The notes below the pieces were generated by a model. It saw nothing but the letters and a program-made list of their open reading frames with translations, was not told the DNA's origin and ran no database searches. From NCBI GenBank assembly GCA_948957135.1, contig CARDBT010000004.1, positions 62,001 through 126,000 on the forward strand: a stretch of 64,000 bases of DNA, written 5' to 3'. This document shows, in pieces, positions 1 to 7,886 of the stretch. Origin of the DNA: COE1 sp910588595. GTDB lineage: Bacteria; Bacillota; Clostridia; Lachnospirales; Lachnospiraceae. The position numbers and the translations under genes were made by a program. Numbering within the stretch: position 1 is the first letter of the stretch; every line of letters starts with the position of its first letter.

Positions 1-236
1 CCAATATCGACACTAATGACTTGAACACGAAGGTAAATGCTGCCCGCAAATTCCTTTCCAAGGGTGATAAGGTGAAGGTCACACTGCGTTTCAGGGGGCG
101 CGAGATGGCTCATATGCAGAACAGCAGACACATTCTTGTGGATTTTGGTGAGAGCCTGAGTGATATCGCCGTGGTGGAAAAGGAGCCCAAAGTAGAGGGC
201 AGGAGTATGACAATGTTTTTAGCTGAAAAACGATAA
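1..236 (+). CDS. infC: Translation initiation factor IF-3, C-terminal part
   Basis: The reading frame is open from base 3 at the left edge and ends with TAA at 236, so only the last ~77 codons are present. The visible residues (NIDTNDLNTK, FRGREMAH, then a C-terminus ending in LAEKR) match the conserved C-terminal domain of IF-3, which binds the 30S subunit and discriminates against wrong initiation codons and initiator tRNA. The TTG at 21 is internal and not a start. rpmI and rplT follow on the same strand in the classical infC-rpmI-rplT order. Any leader controlling this operon lies outside the window. Confidence 0.95.
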   Translation, partial: NIDTNDLNTKVNAARKFLSKGDKVKVTLRFRGREMAHMQNSRHILVDFGESLSDIAVVEKEPKVEGRSMTMFLAEKR

Positions 237-301
237 ACGGATCAGGGATCCGCTTATGACAGTTAAAAGATAAAAGATTATGAGTTTAGGAGGAAATAGT
301 T

Positions 302-499
302 ATGCCAAAAATGAAAACCAGCAAAGCAGCTGCAAAGCGCTTTAAAGTGACAGGAACGGGTAAGTTAAAGAGAGCAAAAGCTTATAAGAGCCATATCTTG
401 ACAAAGAAGACCACAAAGAGAAAGAGAAATCTCAGAAAGGCTGCGATCACAGACAAGACGAATGTTAAGAATATGAAGAAGATTTTGCCGTACTTATAA
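302..499 (+). CDS. rpmI: 50S ribosomal protein L35
   Basis: This is a 65-residue, very basic protein starting MPKMKTSKAAAKRFKVTG, the conserved start of bacterial L35, at the usual family length. A strong ribosome binding site (aggagg, 291-296) precedes the ATG. L35 is a late-assembling protein of the large subunit. It is the middle gene of infC-rpmI-rplT, with about 65 bp to infC and 72 bp to rplT, so the three are probably co-transcribed. Confidence 0.97.
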   Translation: MPKMKTSKAAAKRFKVTGTGKLKRAKAYKSHILTKKTTKRKRNLRKAAITDKTNVKNMKKILPYL

Positions 500-571
500 G
501 CTGTAGGACGGTAGGGGCTGCAATTCTTTTATGGGATTCCCAAGGTGATTATTTGTTAGGAGGATAAGAAA

Positions 572-925
572 ATGGCAAGAATTAAAGGCGGTTTAAACGC
601 AAAGAAGAAACATAACAGAACATTGAAGCTTGCAAAAGGTTACAGGGGAGCAAGATCAAAGCAGTACAGAGTGGCAAAACAGTCCGTTATGAGAGCACTG
701 GCTTCCTCATATGCTGGCAGAAAAGAGAGAAAGCGTCAGTTCAGACAGCTCTGGATCGCGCGTATCAATGCTGCTGCCAGAATGAACGGTTTATCATATA
801 GCAAGATGATGCATGGATTGAAGGTTGCCGGAATCGATATCAACAGGAAGATGCTCGCAGAGATGGCAGTCAATGATGCAGAAGGATTTAAGACGCTTGC
901 AGAGCTTGCAAAGAAGAGTGCATGA
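572..925 (+). CDS. rplT: 50S ribosomal protein L20
   Basis: The 117-residue product begins MARIKGGLNAKKKHN and contains the L20 signature region KGYRGARSKQYRVAKQ. L20 binds 23S rRNA early in large-subunit assembly and in some bacteria represses its own operon. The ATG is preceded by TTAGGAGGATAAGAAA, a canonical binding site. It is the last gene of the operon and is followed by a hairpin that probably ends the transcript. Confidence 0.97.
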   Translation: MARIKGGLNAKKKHNRTLKLAKGYRGARSKQYRVAKQSVMRALASSYAGRKERKRQFRQLWIARINAAARMNGLSYSKMMHGLKVAGIDINRKMLAEMAVNDAEGFKTLAELAKKSA

Positions 926-947
926 TTGGTTAAATACATGATACCAT

Positions 948-1000
948 AAGGAGGGATATCATCATGGAAAAATATTTCATGATGGTATCCTTTCCTTATT
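948..1000 (+). terminator. Hairpin after rplT, probable terminator
   Basis: An inverted repeat pairs GGATATCATCATG (954-966) with CATGATGGTATCC (978-990), extended by AAGGA/TCCTT on the outside. The U-rich tail is short and interrupted, so termination may be weak. Its position directly after the last ribosomal gene supports the call. Confidence 0.6.
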
Positions 1001-1051
1001 TCAGATTTAAGGCGTTTAAGGGCAGTGTGTAAACAGTGGGGGAGGTATGAT

Positions 1052-2242
1052 ATGATTTATGAAATGATCGTAACGATATTTAGGCAAATGTCTGTATTGA
1101 TGATCTTGGCACTTCCGATTATACTGATCGCTGCAGATATTATATTTGCGGTGAAAAAGAAAAAGTATCTCGTGTTTGAACTGGCTGCGTTCAGTGTAGG
1201 CGGGTGTTACATGATACTTGCATATGGGATGTGGGATCTGCCATCATATGATAAGCCGATCAATATATATGGAACGGAATCAGCACATGCACCGCTAAAT
1301 CTGGAGTACAGTGCAGCAGTGTTGTTGTTTGCGCTGCTGGGTCTGGCAAGTTATATGGCGCTAAAGTTCCGCAAAAAGAAGTTTCCGCCGTTGGCGGAGG
1401 TCATTTTACTCGGTGGAATGTATGTGGGAATGCTGCTCTGTGTTGTGTTTTTGTACCAGCTGGTCATGGGTGTCCACCCACAACCGTCTGACATGAGTGC
1501 ACTTGCCGGGGTGATGGATGAGGAGTTCCTGAAAGATTGGAAAGTGTCCCTGAATGAGTTGGATTACTTCATTATACTGTGTCTGTGTGTTGTGCCTGTA
1601 CTGTTTCTGGTTCATTGTATCTGTCTGATGATCACAATGCTGAGGGAGCAGGCGCAGGAGCAGAGCGTCAGAAACTACGACAAGCCGCTGATAGACCACA
1701 TAAACAAGATATTTGTAACCTGTATGGGAAAGTATCTGCTGGCAGTTTTTGCCATGCTGCCGCTGCTGGCGGTGCTCTCTGTGGTTTTGATATTGTTTGG
1801 GCAGCAGCCTGACAGTATTATACTTGCATTTACAGAGACAAGCGACTGGATCCTGTCAAAGGAGATCTCGCCTCCGCCGGTCGCATACGATATGCACTAT
1901 CTGTGTACCGTGTCGCTGCGCGGGCACAGAAAACTGGTGAAGCCGCTGCGCTACGGGATGCGGCGAAACGAAAAGATTGTTGTAAACCGCCAGCTTTGTG
2001 TCGCCAATGCTTTTGAGCAGATGATTCAGGAGCGCACCCCGAAGTTTCACCGTGCGGTGCGGGCATTTTATGACAATTGCGGATATCCGATATCGAGGCA
2101 CATCCGCACTGCATTTGCGGCGGATGTTGTCTATATTCTGATGAAACCGTTGGAGTGGATATTTGTCATCGCGCTATATCTAATAGAGGAGAAGCCGGAG
2201 GATAAAATAGCAAGTCAGTATCTGCCGCTAAAAACTTTATAA
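1052..2242 (+). CDS. DUF6688-like polytopic membrane protein
   Basis: The product is 396 residues. I chose the ATG at 1052 because a GGGGGAGG binding site lies 6 bp upstream; an in-frame GTG at 1025 has no site. The N-terminal half holds about five hydrophobic segments, and the C-terminal half is a soluble domain with YLCTVSLRGHRKLVKPLRYG and a conserved cysteine-containing stretch, before a last hydrophobic segment near residues 370-385. The pattern resembles DUF6688 proteins of Firmicutes, as I recall the family. Function is unknown. It stands alone between the rplT terminator and pepD. Confidence 0.7.
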   Translation: MIYEMIVTIFRQMSVLMILALPIILIAADIIFAVKKKKYLVFELAAFSVGGCYMILAYGMWDLPSYDKPINIYGTESAHAPLNLEYSAAVLLFALLGLASYMALKFRKKKFPPLAEVILLGGMYVGMLLCVVFLYQLVMGVHPQPSDMSALAGVMDEEFLKDWKVSLNELDYFIILCLCVVPVLFLVHCICLMITMLREQAQEQSVRNYDKPLIDHINKIFVTCMGKYLLAVFAMLPLLAVLSVVLILFGQQPDSIILAFTETSDWILSKEISPPPVAYDMHYLCTVSLRGHRKLVKPLRYGMRRNEKIVVNRQLCVANAFEQMIQERTPKFHRAVRAFYDNCGYPISRHIRTAFAADVVYILMKPLEWIFVIALYLIEEKPEDKIASQYLPLKTL

Positions 2243-2373
2243 ATAATGTGACAGGTGCGTTTACCATCTTTCAATTGTCTGATATATTAAATAGGAATGG
2301 ATCGTTCATAATTCAGGCATATTATGATTGTGATATATGACAAGGATCTACAAGATGAAAGTGAGGTAAAAGT

Positions 2374-3822
2374 ATGAGGGTATTAGAGAATTTAGAGCCA
2401 AAGAAAGTGTTTTATTATTTTGAGGAGATATGCAGTATACCACACGGTTCGGGGAACCTTGACGGAATAAGCAGTTATCTTGCCCGTTTTGCCCAAGACA
2501 GGGGATTGTTCCATGTGAGGGATGCGAGCAACAATGTGATCATCGTAAAGGAGGCGTCAGCCGGTTATGAGTCTGTTCCGCCCATTATCCTGCAGGGACA
2601 CATGGATATGGTCGCAGTGAAAAAAAATGACTGTGATATCGATCTGGAAAAGGATCCGCTCCGGTTGAAAGTGGAGGGTGATCTCATCCGTGCTGAGGGA
2701 ACAAGCCTTGGCGGAGATGACGGTATCGCAGTGGCATACATTCTAGCGATCCTCGATTCGGAGGATATCATGCACCCGCGCATTGAAGCGGTCCTCACAA
2801 CAGACGAGGAAGTTGGAATGGAGGGCGCTACGGCGATCGACCTGTCCATGCTCCGCGCAAAGAGAATGCTGAATATTGATTCGGAGGAAGAGGGGATCCT
2901 TCTGACGAGCTGTGCAGGCGGTATGAGAACCGATTGCCACATACCGGTCACGAGAGAAACAGATCAGGGGGGCATATTCCTAAAGGTTTCCGTGGGCGGG
3001 CTTTTAGGGGGACATTCGGGCACGGAAATCGACAAAGAACATTCAAATGCCATCAAACTGCTGGGGATCACATTGCAGCAGGTCCATAGCAGGATCCCGT
3101 TCAGGCTGGCGGATATCAATGGCGGCGAGAAAGACAATGCGATCCCGCGCGAGGCATCTGCCGTAGTCTGTATTGCAAAAGATAATAGGAATGACTTTAT
3201 TGAGGAATTGAAAAGGATCGAAACAGAAGAAAAGAACGAAAAGAAGTCGAAGGAAAAGCATCTGTGTATAAAAGCGGAGGAGGCAGAGTGCAGTGCAGAA
3301 TCGGTAATGGACAATAATAGTACAGATAGAGTGCTGGCCTTTTTGGTATTGCTTCCAAATGGAGTGCAGGCGATGAGTGCAGACATCGAAGGACTGGTAG
3401 AAACATCCCTGAATGTCGGCATATTGCGAACCTGTGACAGTGAAGTGATCGCAAGCAGTGCCATCAGGAGTGCGATCGAGACGGCAAAGCATAAAGTAAA
3501 CCTGCAGCTGCAAACGTTGACGAAAACTTTTGGCGGGTACACAGAAACACACGGGGAGTATCCCGGATGGCAGTTTGACCCTGAGTCCAAATTAAGGTCT
3601 GACATGGTAAGGATATACAGGGAGCTGTTTGGAAAGGAAGTGAGGGTGGAGGCGCTTCATGCCGGACTTGAATGCGGCATCATGATATCAAAGATCCCAG
3701 GGCTTGACTGTGTATCCTTTGGTCCTGATATTTTTGATATCCACACGACAGAAGAGCGTCTGAGTATTTCTTCGACGGCAAGGATGTGGGATTATCTGTT
3801 GGAAATACTCAAAAGCCGCTGA
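2374..3822 (+). CDS. pepD: Aminoacyl-histidine dipeptidase (M20C)
   Basis: The 482-residue protein is full length for PepD, a cytosolic zinc dipeptidase that cleaves Xaa-His and other dipeptides. Metal-site motifs are visible: QGHMDMV (first His and Asp), GGDDGIAVAY (bridging Asp), TTDEEVGMEGA (catalytic Glu and next ligand), and a late LHAGLECG and FGPDIFDIHTTEE region carrying the C-terminal ligand. A lid domain is inserted after about residue 190. An aaagtgaggtaaaagt stretch precedes the ATG. No operon partner is evident; hflK follows after 70 bp. Confidence 0.93.
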   Translation: MRVLENLEPKKVFYYFEEICSIPHGSGNLDGISSYLARFAQDRGLFHVRDASNNVIIVKEASAGYESVPPIILQGHMDMVAVKKNDCDIDLEKDPLRLKVEGDLIRAEGTSLGGDDGIAVAYILAILDSEDIMHPRIEAVLTTDEEVGMEGATAIDLSMLRAKRMLNIDSEEEGILLTSCAGGMRTDCHIPVTRETDQGGIFLKVSVGGLLGGHSGTEIDKEHSNAIKLLGITLQQVHSRIPFRLADINGGEKDNAIPREASAVVCIAKDNRNDFIEELKRIETEEKNEKKSKEKHLCIKAEEAECSAESVMDNNSTDRVLAFLVLLPNGVQAMSADIEGLVETSLNVGILRTCDSEVIASSAIRSAIETAKHKVNLQLQTLTKTFGGYTETHGEYPGWQFDPESKLRSDMVRIYRELFGKEVRVEALHAGLECGIMISKIPGLDCVSFGPDIFDIHTTEERLSISSTARMWDYLLEILKSR

Positions 3823-3842
3823 TGACAGGAGTTTGTTGCTTA

Positions 3843-3874
3843 TTATTTCCGAACAGTACTCTGGGCGGAAATAA
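3843..3874 (+). other. Small hairpin between pepD and hflK
   Basis: TTATTTCC (3843-3850) can pair with GGAAATAA (3867-3874) across a 16-base loop. There is no U tract, so it is unlikely to be an efficient terminator. It lies just upstream of the hflK ribosome binding site and might affect its translation. Confidence 0.3.
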
Positions 3875-3892
3875 GGACTAGGAGAAAACGAT

Positions 3893-4960
3893 ATGGCAGA
3901 GAACTTTAGAGAGTTTAATCCCGGAAACAATTCGGGAAATGAAAGAAATGACACACAAAACAGAACATCGAGAAACGGCGGCAGATCCTATGGAAAGATA
4001 GCTGTCGTCATAGCAGGACTGCTGATACTGGCTGTACTGTCGCTGGAGTCCGTCTATTCTATCGGGGAGCAGGAGCAGGGCGTGGTGACTACGTTTGGCC
4101 ATGCAGGCAGCGTAGTGACCTCCGGACTGCACTTTAAGATCCCGTTTGTGCAGAAAGTGACAAAAGTGAATACCACGATCCTGGGATTTCCCATTGGATA
4201 CAGGTCAGGCGGTGATGATAATGCCAGCCAGGAGCAGATCGACGATGAATCGCTCATGATCACTTCTGATTTCAATTTTGTAAATGTTGATTTTTATGTG
4301 GAGTACAAGGTGTCTGATCCCGTGAAATATCTGTACAATTCTAGGCAGCCCAAGGAGATACTCAAAAACATTGCACAGTCGTGTATCAGAAATATCATCA
4401 GCAATTACGTTGTGGATGATGTCATTACGACAGGAAAGAGCAAGATACAGGCTGAGATCAAGGAGATGATCATAGAGAAACTTGAGGAGCAGGACATCGG
4501 ATTGATGCTTGTCAATATTTCCATGCAGGATGCAGAACCGCCTACGGAGGATGTCATAGAGGCGTTCAAGGCAGTGGAGACTGCTAAGCAGGGCAAGGAG
4601 ACTGCGATCAACAATGCCAATAAATACCGGAATGAAAAGCTTCCCGAGGCGAGTGCAAAGGCAGACCAGATCACACAGGACGCGGAGGCTGCAAAGCAGG
4701 AGCGGGTGAACGAAGGCATCGCGCAGGCGGCAAGGTTCAATGAGATGTACGCTGAGTATGAGAAGAATCCGCTCCTGACAAAGCAGAGAATGTTCTACGA
4801 GGCGATGGAGGAGGTTCTTCCGGGAGTAAAACTGATCATCGATGATGGAAGCGGCGATCTGAACAAGACACTGTATCTCGACGAGCTGCAGCTGGAGGAT
4901 ATCACAGACAACAGGCCGGAAGCTTCTTCGGGTGACACCGTTACACAGGAGGGACAATAG
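3893..4960 (+). CDS. hflK: SPFH membrane protein HflK
   Basis: This 355-residue protein has a short polar N-terminus, one transmembrane segment near residues 38-57, and a prohibitin/SPFH domain (SIGEQEQGVVTTFGHA, then TSDFNFVNVDFYVEYKVSDP). An alanine/glutamate-rich coiled-coil region follows at about 230-290. HflK and HflC form a membrane complex that holds and modulates the FtsH protease in bacteria where it has been studied. hflC starts 2 bp after the stop, indicating translational coupling. The C-terminal tail is acidic and probably disordered. Confidence 0.92.
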   Translation: MAENFREFNPGNNSGNERNDTQNRTSRNGGRSYGKIAVVIAGLLILAVLSLESVYSIGEQEQGVVTTFGHAGSVVTSGLHFKIPFVQKVTKVNTTILGFPIGYRSGGDDNASQEQIDDESLMITSDFNFVNVDFYVEYKVSDPVKYLYNSRQPKEILKNIAQSCIRNIISNYVVDDVITTGKSKIQAEIKEMIIEKLEEQDIGLMLVNISMQDAEPPTEDVIEAFKAVETAKQGKETAINNANKYRNEKLPEASAKADQITQDAEAAKQERVNEGIAQAARFNEMYAEYEKNPLLTKQRMFYEAMEEVLPGVKLIIDDGSGDLNKTLYLDELQLEDITDNRPEASSGDTVTQEGQ

Positions 4961-4962
4961 AC

Positions 4963-5832
4963 ATGAAGAAAAAGTTTGGCAAAGCATTCTGCATCATCAT
5001 CCTGGCGGCAGCTCTGATACTGTTAGCCAATTCGGCATTTGTCATCAGGGAAAATCAATATGGATTAGTCCGGGAATTTGGGAGGATCGAGAGGGTGATA
5101 TCGGATTCCGGATTGTATTTCAAGGTGCCGTTCATACAGGAAAAAGACACTGTTTCAAAGGAATTGCTGCTCTATGATATCGCGAAGTCAGACGTGATCA
5201 CTCAGGACAAAAAGTCAATGATCGTGGACAGCTTTGTCCTGTGGCGCGTCACGGATCCTAAAGTCTTTGCACAGACGCTCAACACCTCGAGCCAGAATGC
5301 CGAGGGCAGGATCAATGTAGCGGTCTACAACTCGATCAAGAATGTCATAAGCAGTATGACCCAGGCGGATATCATAGCGGCGAGGGGGCAGAAGCTGACC
5401 AGCCTGATCATGGAAAATGTCACGGGGATCAATCAGTATGGGATAGAGATCACGACTGTTGAGATCAAACTTCTCGACCTGCCGGAGGACAATAAGAATG
5501 CAGTCTTTGAGAGGATGATATCAGAGCGCGAGAATATAGCAGCCACATACACGGCAGAAGGAAATTCTGACGCCCAGAAGATCCGCAACACGACAGACAA
5601 GGAAACCGCGCTGATGCTCTCGGAGGCGAACAAGAATGCCGAAATCCTGAAAGCGGAAGGTGAAGCAGAATACATGAGAGAGATCGCAACTGCGTATGAC
5701 GGGGATATGAAAGCAGATTTTTACAGTTTTACGAGAAGTCTGGATGCGTTGAAAAACTCTGTAAAAGGTGGAAATAAGACTGTTATACTAGACAAGGATT
5801 CACCGATCACACAGATTTTTTATAACAGATAA
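4963..5832 (+). CDS. hflC: SPFH membrane protein HflC
   Basis: The 289-residue product has an N-terminal membrane anchor (residues ~7-24), then an SPFH domain with REFGRIERVISDSGLYFKVPF and FVLWRVTDPKVFAQTL, and a C-terminal coiled-coil rich in Ala/Glu/Lys. It is the expected partner of HflK, and the two ORFs are separated by 2 bp, so they are almost certainly co-translated. Length and order agree with hflKC elsewhere. The presence of hflKC in a clostridium is not unusual in this family but its target there is not established. Confidence 0.92.
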   Translation: MKKKFGKAFCIIILAAALILLANSAFVIRENQYGLVREFGRIERVISDSGLYFKVPFIQEKDTVSKELLLYDIAKSDVITQDKKSMIVDSFVLWRVTDPKVFAQTLNTSSQNAEGRINVAVYNSIKNVISSMTQADIIAARGQKLTSLIMENVTGINQYGIEITTVEIKLLDLPEDNKNAVFERMISERENIAATYTAEGNSDAQKIRNTTDKETALMLSEANKNAEILKAEGEAEYMREIATAYDGDMKADFYSFTRSLDALKNSVKGGNKTVILDKDSPITQIFYNR

Positions 5833-5835
5833 TGC

Positions 5836-5900
5836 GTACATGCCCACATGCTGCATTGCAACATGTACACGCCCACATGCAGCGATGCAGCATGTGGGCG
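5836..5900 (+). terminator. Nested inverted repeats after hflC
   Basis: Three pairings compete: GTACATG (5836) with CATGTAC (5862); CGCCCACATGC (5870) with GCATGTGGGCG (5890); and a perfect 14-base pairing of GCCCACATGCTGCA (5842) with TGCAGCATGTGGGC (5886). No run of U follows on either strand. It lies between the ends of convergent genes (hflC and the DUF378 gene), so a transcript-end structure is likely, but intrinsic termination is uncertain. Confidence 0.5.
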
Positions 5901-5929
5901 GTGCAATAACATAGTTCAATGCTGTTGTG

Positions 5930-6145
5930 CTATGCCTCTGATGTGGAGCTGCCGAGTCTCATATAGAAACAGATCAGGTACAGGCCGCATACGCCTACGA
6001 GTGCATAGATGATCCTGGAGAGCCATGTCATGCTGCCAAAGATGACAGCGACGAGATTAAAGTCGAAGAAGCCAATCAGTCCCCAGTTTACAGCACCGAT
6101 GATTGCAATGGTCAATGCGATGCCATCAATTAATTTATTACCCAT
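5930..6145 (-). CDS. DUF378 small membrane protein
   Basis: The 71-residue protein has two hydrophobic segments (about 7-28 and 40-62) and the motif IIGAVNWGLIGFFDFNLVA, typical of DUF378 (YuzA-like) proteins. A good binding site (GGAGGCGAAAAT) precedes the ATG on the minus strand. Function is unknown. It converges with hflC and is transcribed away from the gene at 6421. Confidence 0.85.
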   Translation of the reverse strand: MGNKLIDGIALTIAIIGAVNWGLIGFFDFNLVAVIFGSMTWLSRIIYALVGVCGLYLICFYMRLGSSTSEA

Positions 6146-6420
6146 ATTTTCGCCTCCTCCAAGAATAGAATTGCCATATACAGCATAGATTATGCATAGG
6201 ATACAGCATTTTTATTGTCACTTTTTGTCAATATGAAGCAACAAAAAAAGTAGAATCATATAATTAATTCATAAAATTTATGTAAATAAATTGAAATATG
6301 TGAATGGATGTGATATCATAATAATGCGTGTAATTTTGCGTCGTTTCGAAGTTTGTATCCTGACATGCACTGGACAGAGCTGATGAGGTAAGGATGCAGA
6401 CATAAGAGGAGGATGGCATT

Positions 6421-7074
6421 ATGAAAGTTGCTGGCAGTCCAAAACAAGAACGCGTTTCTAAGATCAAAGAGAGCTCTGCGTCAGAGAAAATGACAGAGCC
6501 ACGAAATATGATTTTGGGACAAATAAAATTAGAAGATTTAGAGCAGGAGAGGTTAGAAGTGAGAAAATCAGTAGAAAAAAAATCAACAGCAAAAAAACAG
6601 GTAGAGAAGAAGTCCGTCAGTGCAGCGAAGACAGCATCTGATACAAAAGCAGAGGTCAAGGCAGCTGAAGTAACAGAGGGAGCTGAGGAGCCAAAGGCAG
6701 AGATCCAGGCTGCGGAGGAGCCGGCAGCAGCGAAGCAGGAAGAGAAGGAGACCGAGCCAAAGGCAAAGACGACAAGGACAAGAGCGGCAAAGAAGGAAGA
6801 CACAAAGACAGCAGTGAAGAAGGAAGAGAAAGCAGCAGAGCCCAAGACAAAAGCAAAGACAGCAGCAAAAGCAGCATCAGAGAAAATCGTATTGCAGATG
6901 GGCGGCAGAGAAGACGTGATTATGAACAGCCTTATTGACAGAGTGAAGGCGGCATATGTTGCAGAGGGACATAAGGCAGATTCGATCAAGAATATTGAAG
7001 TGTATATCAAGGTTGATGAGAATATGGCATATTATGTGATCGATGGATATGCTTCTGGAATCAGCTTGTATTAG
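6421..7074 (+). CDS. Low-complexity Lys/Ala/Glu-rich protein with DUF6465-like C-terminus
   Basis: The 217-residue product starts after an agaggagg site. Residues ~45-155 are almost only Lys, Ala, Glu, Thr and Pro, like histone H1-type tails and probably disordered. The last 60 residues (IVLQMGGREDVIMNSL through YVIDGYASGISLY) form a compact domain resembling DUF6465, which I recognise from Lachnospiraceae proteins. Nucleic-acid binding is possible for the basic tail but is inference. A strong terminator follows directly. Confidence 0.7.
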   Translation: MKVAGSPKQERVSKIKESSASEKMTEPRNMILGQIKLEDLEQERLEVRKSVEKKSTAKKQVEKKSVSAAKTASDTKAEVKAAEVTEGAEEPKAEIQAAEEPAAAKQEEKETEPKAKTTRTRAAKKEDTKTAVKKEEKAAEPKTKAKTAAKAASEKIVLQMGGREDVIMNSLIDRVKAAYVAEGHKADSIKNIEVYIKVDENMAYYVIDGYASGISLY

Positions 7075-7092
7075 TTATAAGGTGTGTTACAT

Positions 7093-7130
7093 AAAAAGTC
7101 TCAGATTTTGTAAAAGTCTGAGACTTTTTA
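7093..7130 (+). terminator. Rho-independent terminator
   Basis: AAAAAGTCTCAGA pairs with TCTGAGACTTTTT around a short loop, with A and T tracts on both sides, so it could act in both directions. It ends the transcript of the low-complexity protein gene. Confidence 0.9.
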
Positions 7131-7136
7131 CGTAGT

Positions 7137-7294
7137 TCTTAGGAGCTGTAAGAAAATAACCAATGCAGCTTGCGCAGGATATTTCTTCGAGGTGAAAAAC
7201 GCAGGCGTAGCGGGCTACGGCGAGGCTTTTTGCTATGCATAATCGGAGAAATTGACAAGGCAAGATGCGTCAGTTATGTTTCTATAGTTCCTTA
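7137..7294. repeat. Foldback (MITE-like) palindromic element
   Basis: The ends are an imperfect inverted repeat of about 23 bp: CTTAGGAGCTGTAAGAAA at the left and, read on the minus strand, CTAAGGAACTATAGAAAC at the right. Pairing continues inward (CTTGC...ATTTCTTCGA against the complement of TCGGAGAAAT...GCAAG) to a tip formed by CGTAGC/GCTACG at about 7206-7220. The whole element can fold into one long hairpin and encodes nothing. I recall similar sequences dispersed in other Lachnospiraceae genomes but cannot check that here. Confidence 0.7.
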
Positions 7295-7495
7295 GTTGTC
7301 GGTGTCAGCTGGGAATAGTATGTTGAGACTATTCATTTCCTCCTCTGTGATATCAGTAAACTGATCCAGAATGATAGAGATATTACTTTGCTTGGCGTTA
7401 CAGAGGATATAGATGATATCCGTAAGCTGTGCGATAATATCTTTCATGCGCATGGCATCGATCTTGGTACGTTTGGTGTTTTTGGTAGGTTTCAT
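7292..7495 (-). CDS. Small hypothetical protein
   Basis: A 67-residue ORF with a basic N-terminus (MKPTKNTKRTKID) and an acidic C-terminus. The ATG is preceded by CGGAG at about 9 bp. Its stop codon lies inside the right end of the neighbouring foldback element, which may have set its 3' end. I do not recognise the family. The amino-acid content is plausible for a real protein, but there is no supporting context. Confidence 0.4.
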   Translation of the reverse strand: MKPTKNTKRTKIDAMRMKDIIAQLTDIIYILCNAKQSNISIILDQFTDITEEEMNSLNILFPADTDN

Positions 7496-7886
7496 TTTTA
7501 GGACTCCGTTTTGATGTTAATATGAAAGGACTGAAAAAACTAAGAGATAAAACAGTGCAGATAGTAGAGTAAAATGGTTCTTCCCAAATAGTGCTTGTCA
7601 TTCCTTTTTCTTTCGTGAACACACTTTATGTGTTCATATATAGGATAGCACAGAAATTTGTGATTTTCAATAAAGTTCTATAAAAATATGGAAGAATTCA
7701 CACTGTTCCGGGAACGGGTAAAGATCTTTCAGCTCTCAACTCCTGCTGCAGATATTTTCAGTACCACTGACAGGGAGAAGTTGTGCGTATCGAGTCATTC
7801 ATACCAGGAAAATGACTGCCTGTCAAAAAATGCAAAATAAAACTTTAAAGAGGATAAAGTAGTAAAAAAGAAATAGGGGGGTACAT
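7496..7886. other. Non-coding spacer
   Basis: About 390 bp between a small minus-strand ORF and the TPR gene. It is AT-rich, with only short overlapping ORFs that look accidental. I see no convincing promoter, repeat or RNA gene, although the start of the plus-strand transcript for 7887 must lie here. Confidence 0.5.

Noticed and set aside
2380..2400. TTAGAG direct repeats resembling the 53-58 kb operator
   Set aside because: They lie inside the pepD coding start, the half-sites are not 11 bp apart, and no -10 box follows at the right distance.
7398..7622. 74-codon minus-strand ORF overlapping the small ORF at 7292-7495
   Set aside because: It overlaps another candidate in a different frame and has a less protein-like composition and no clear binding site.
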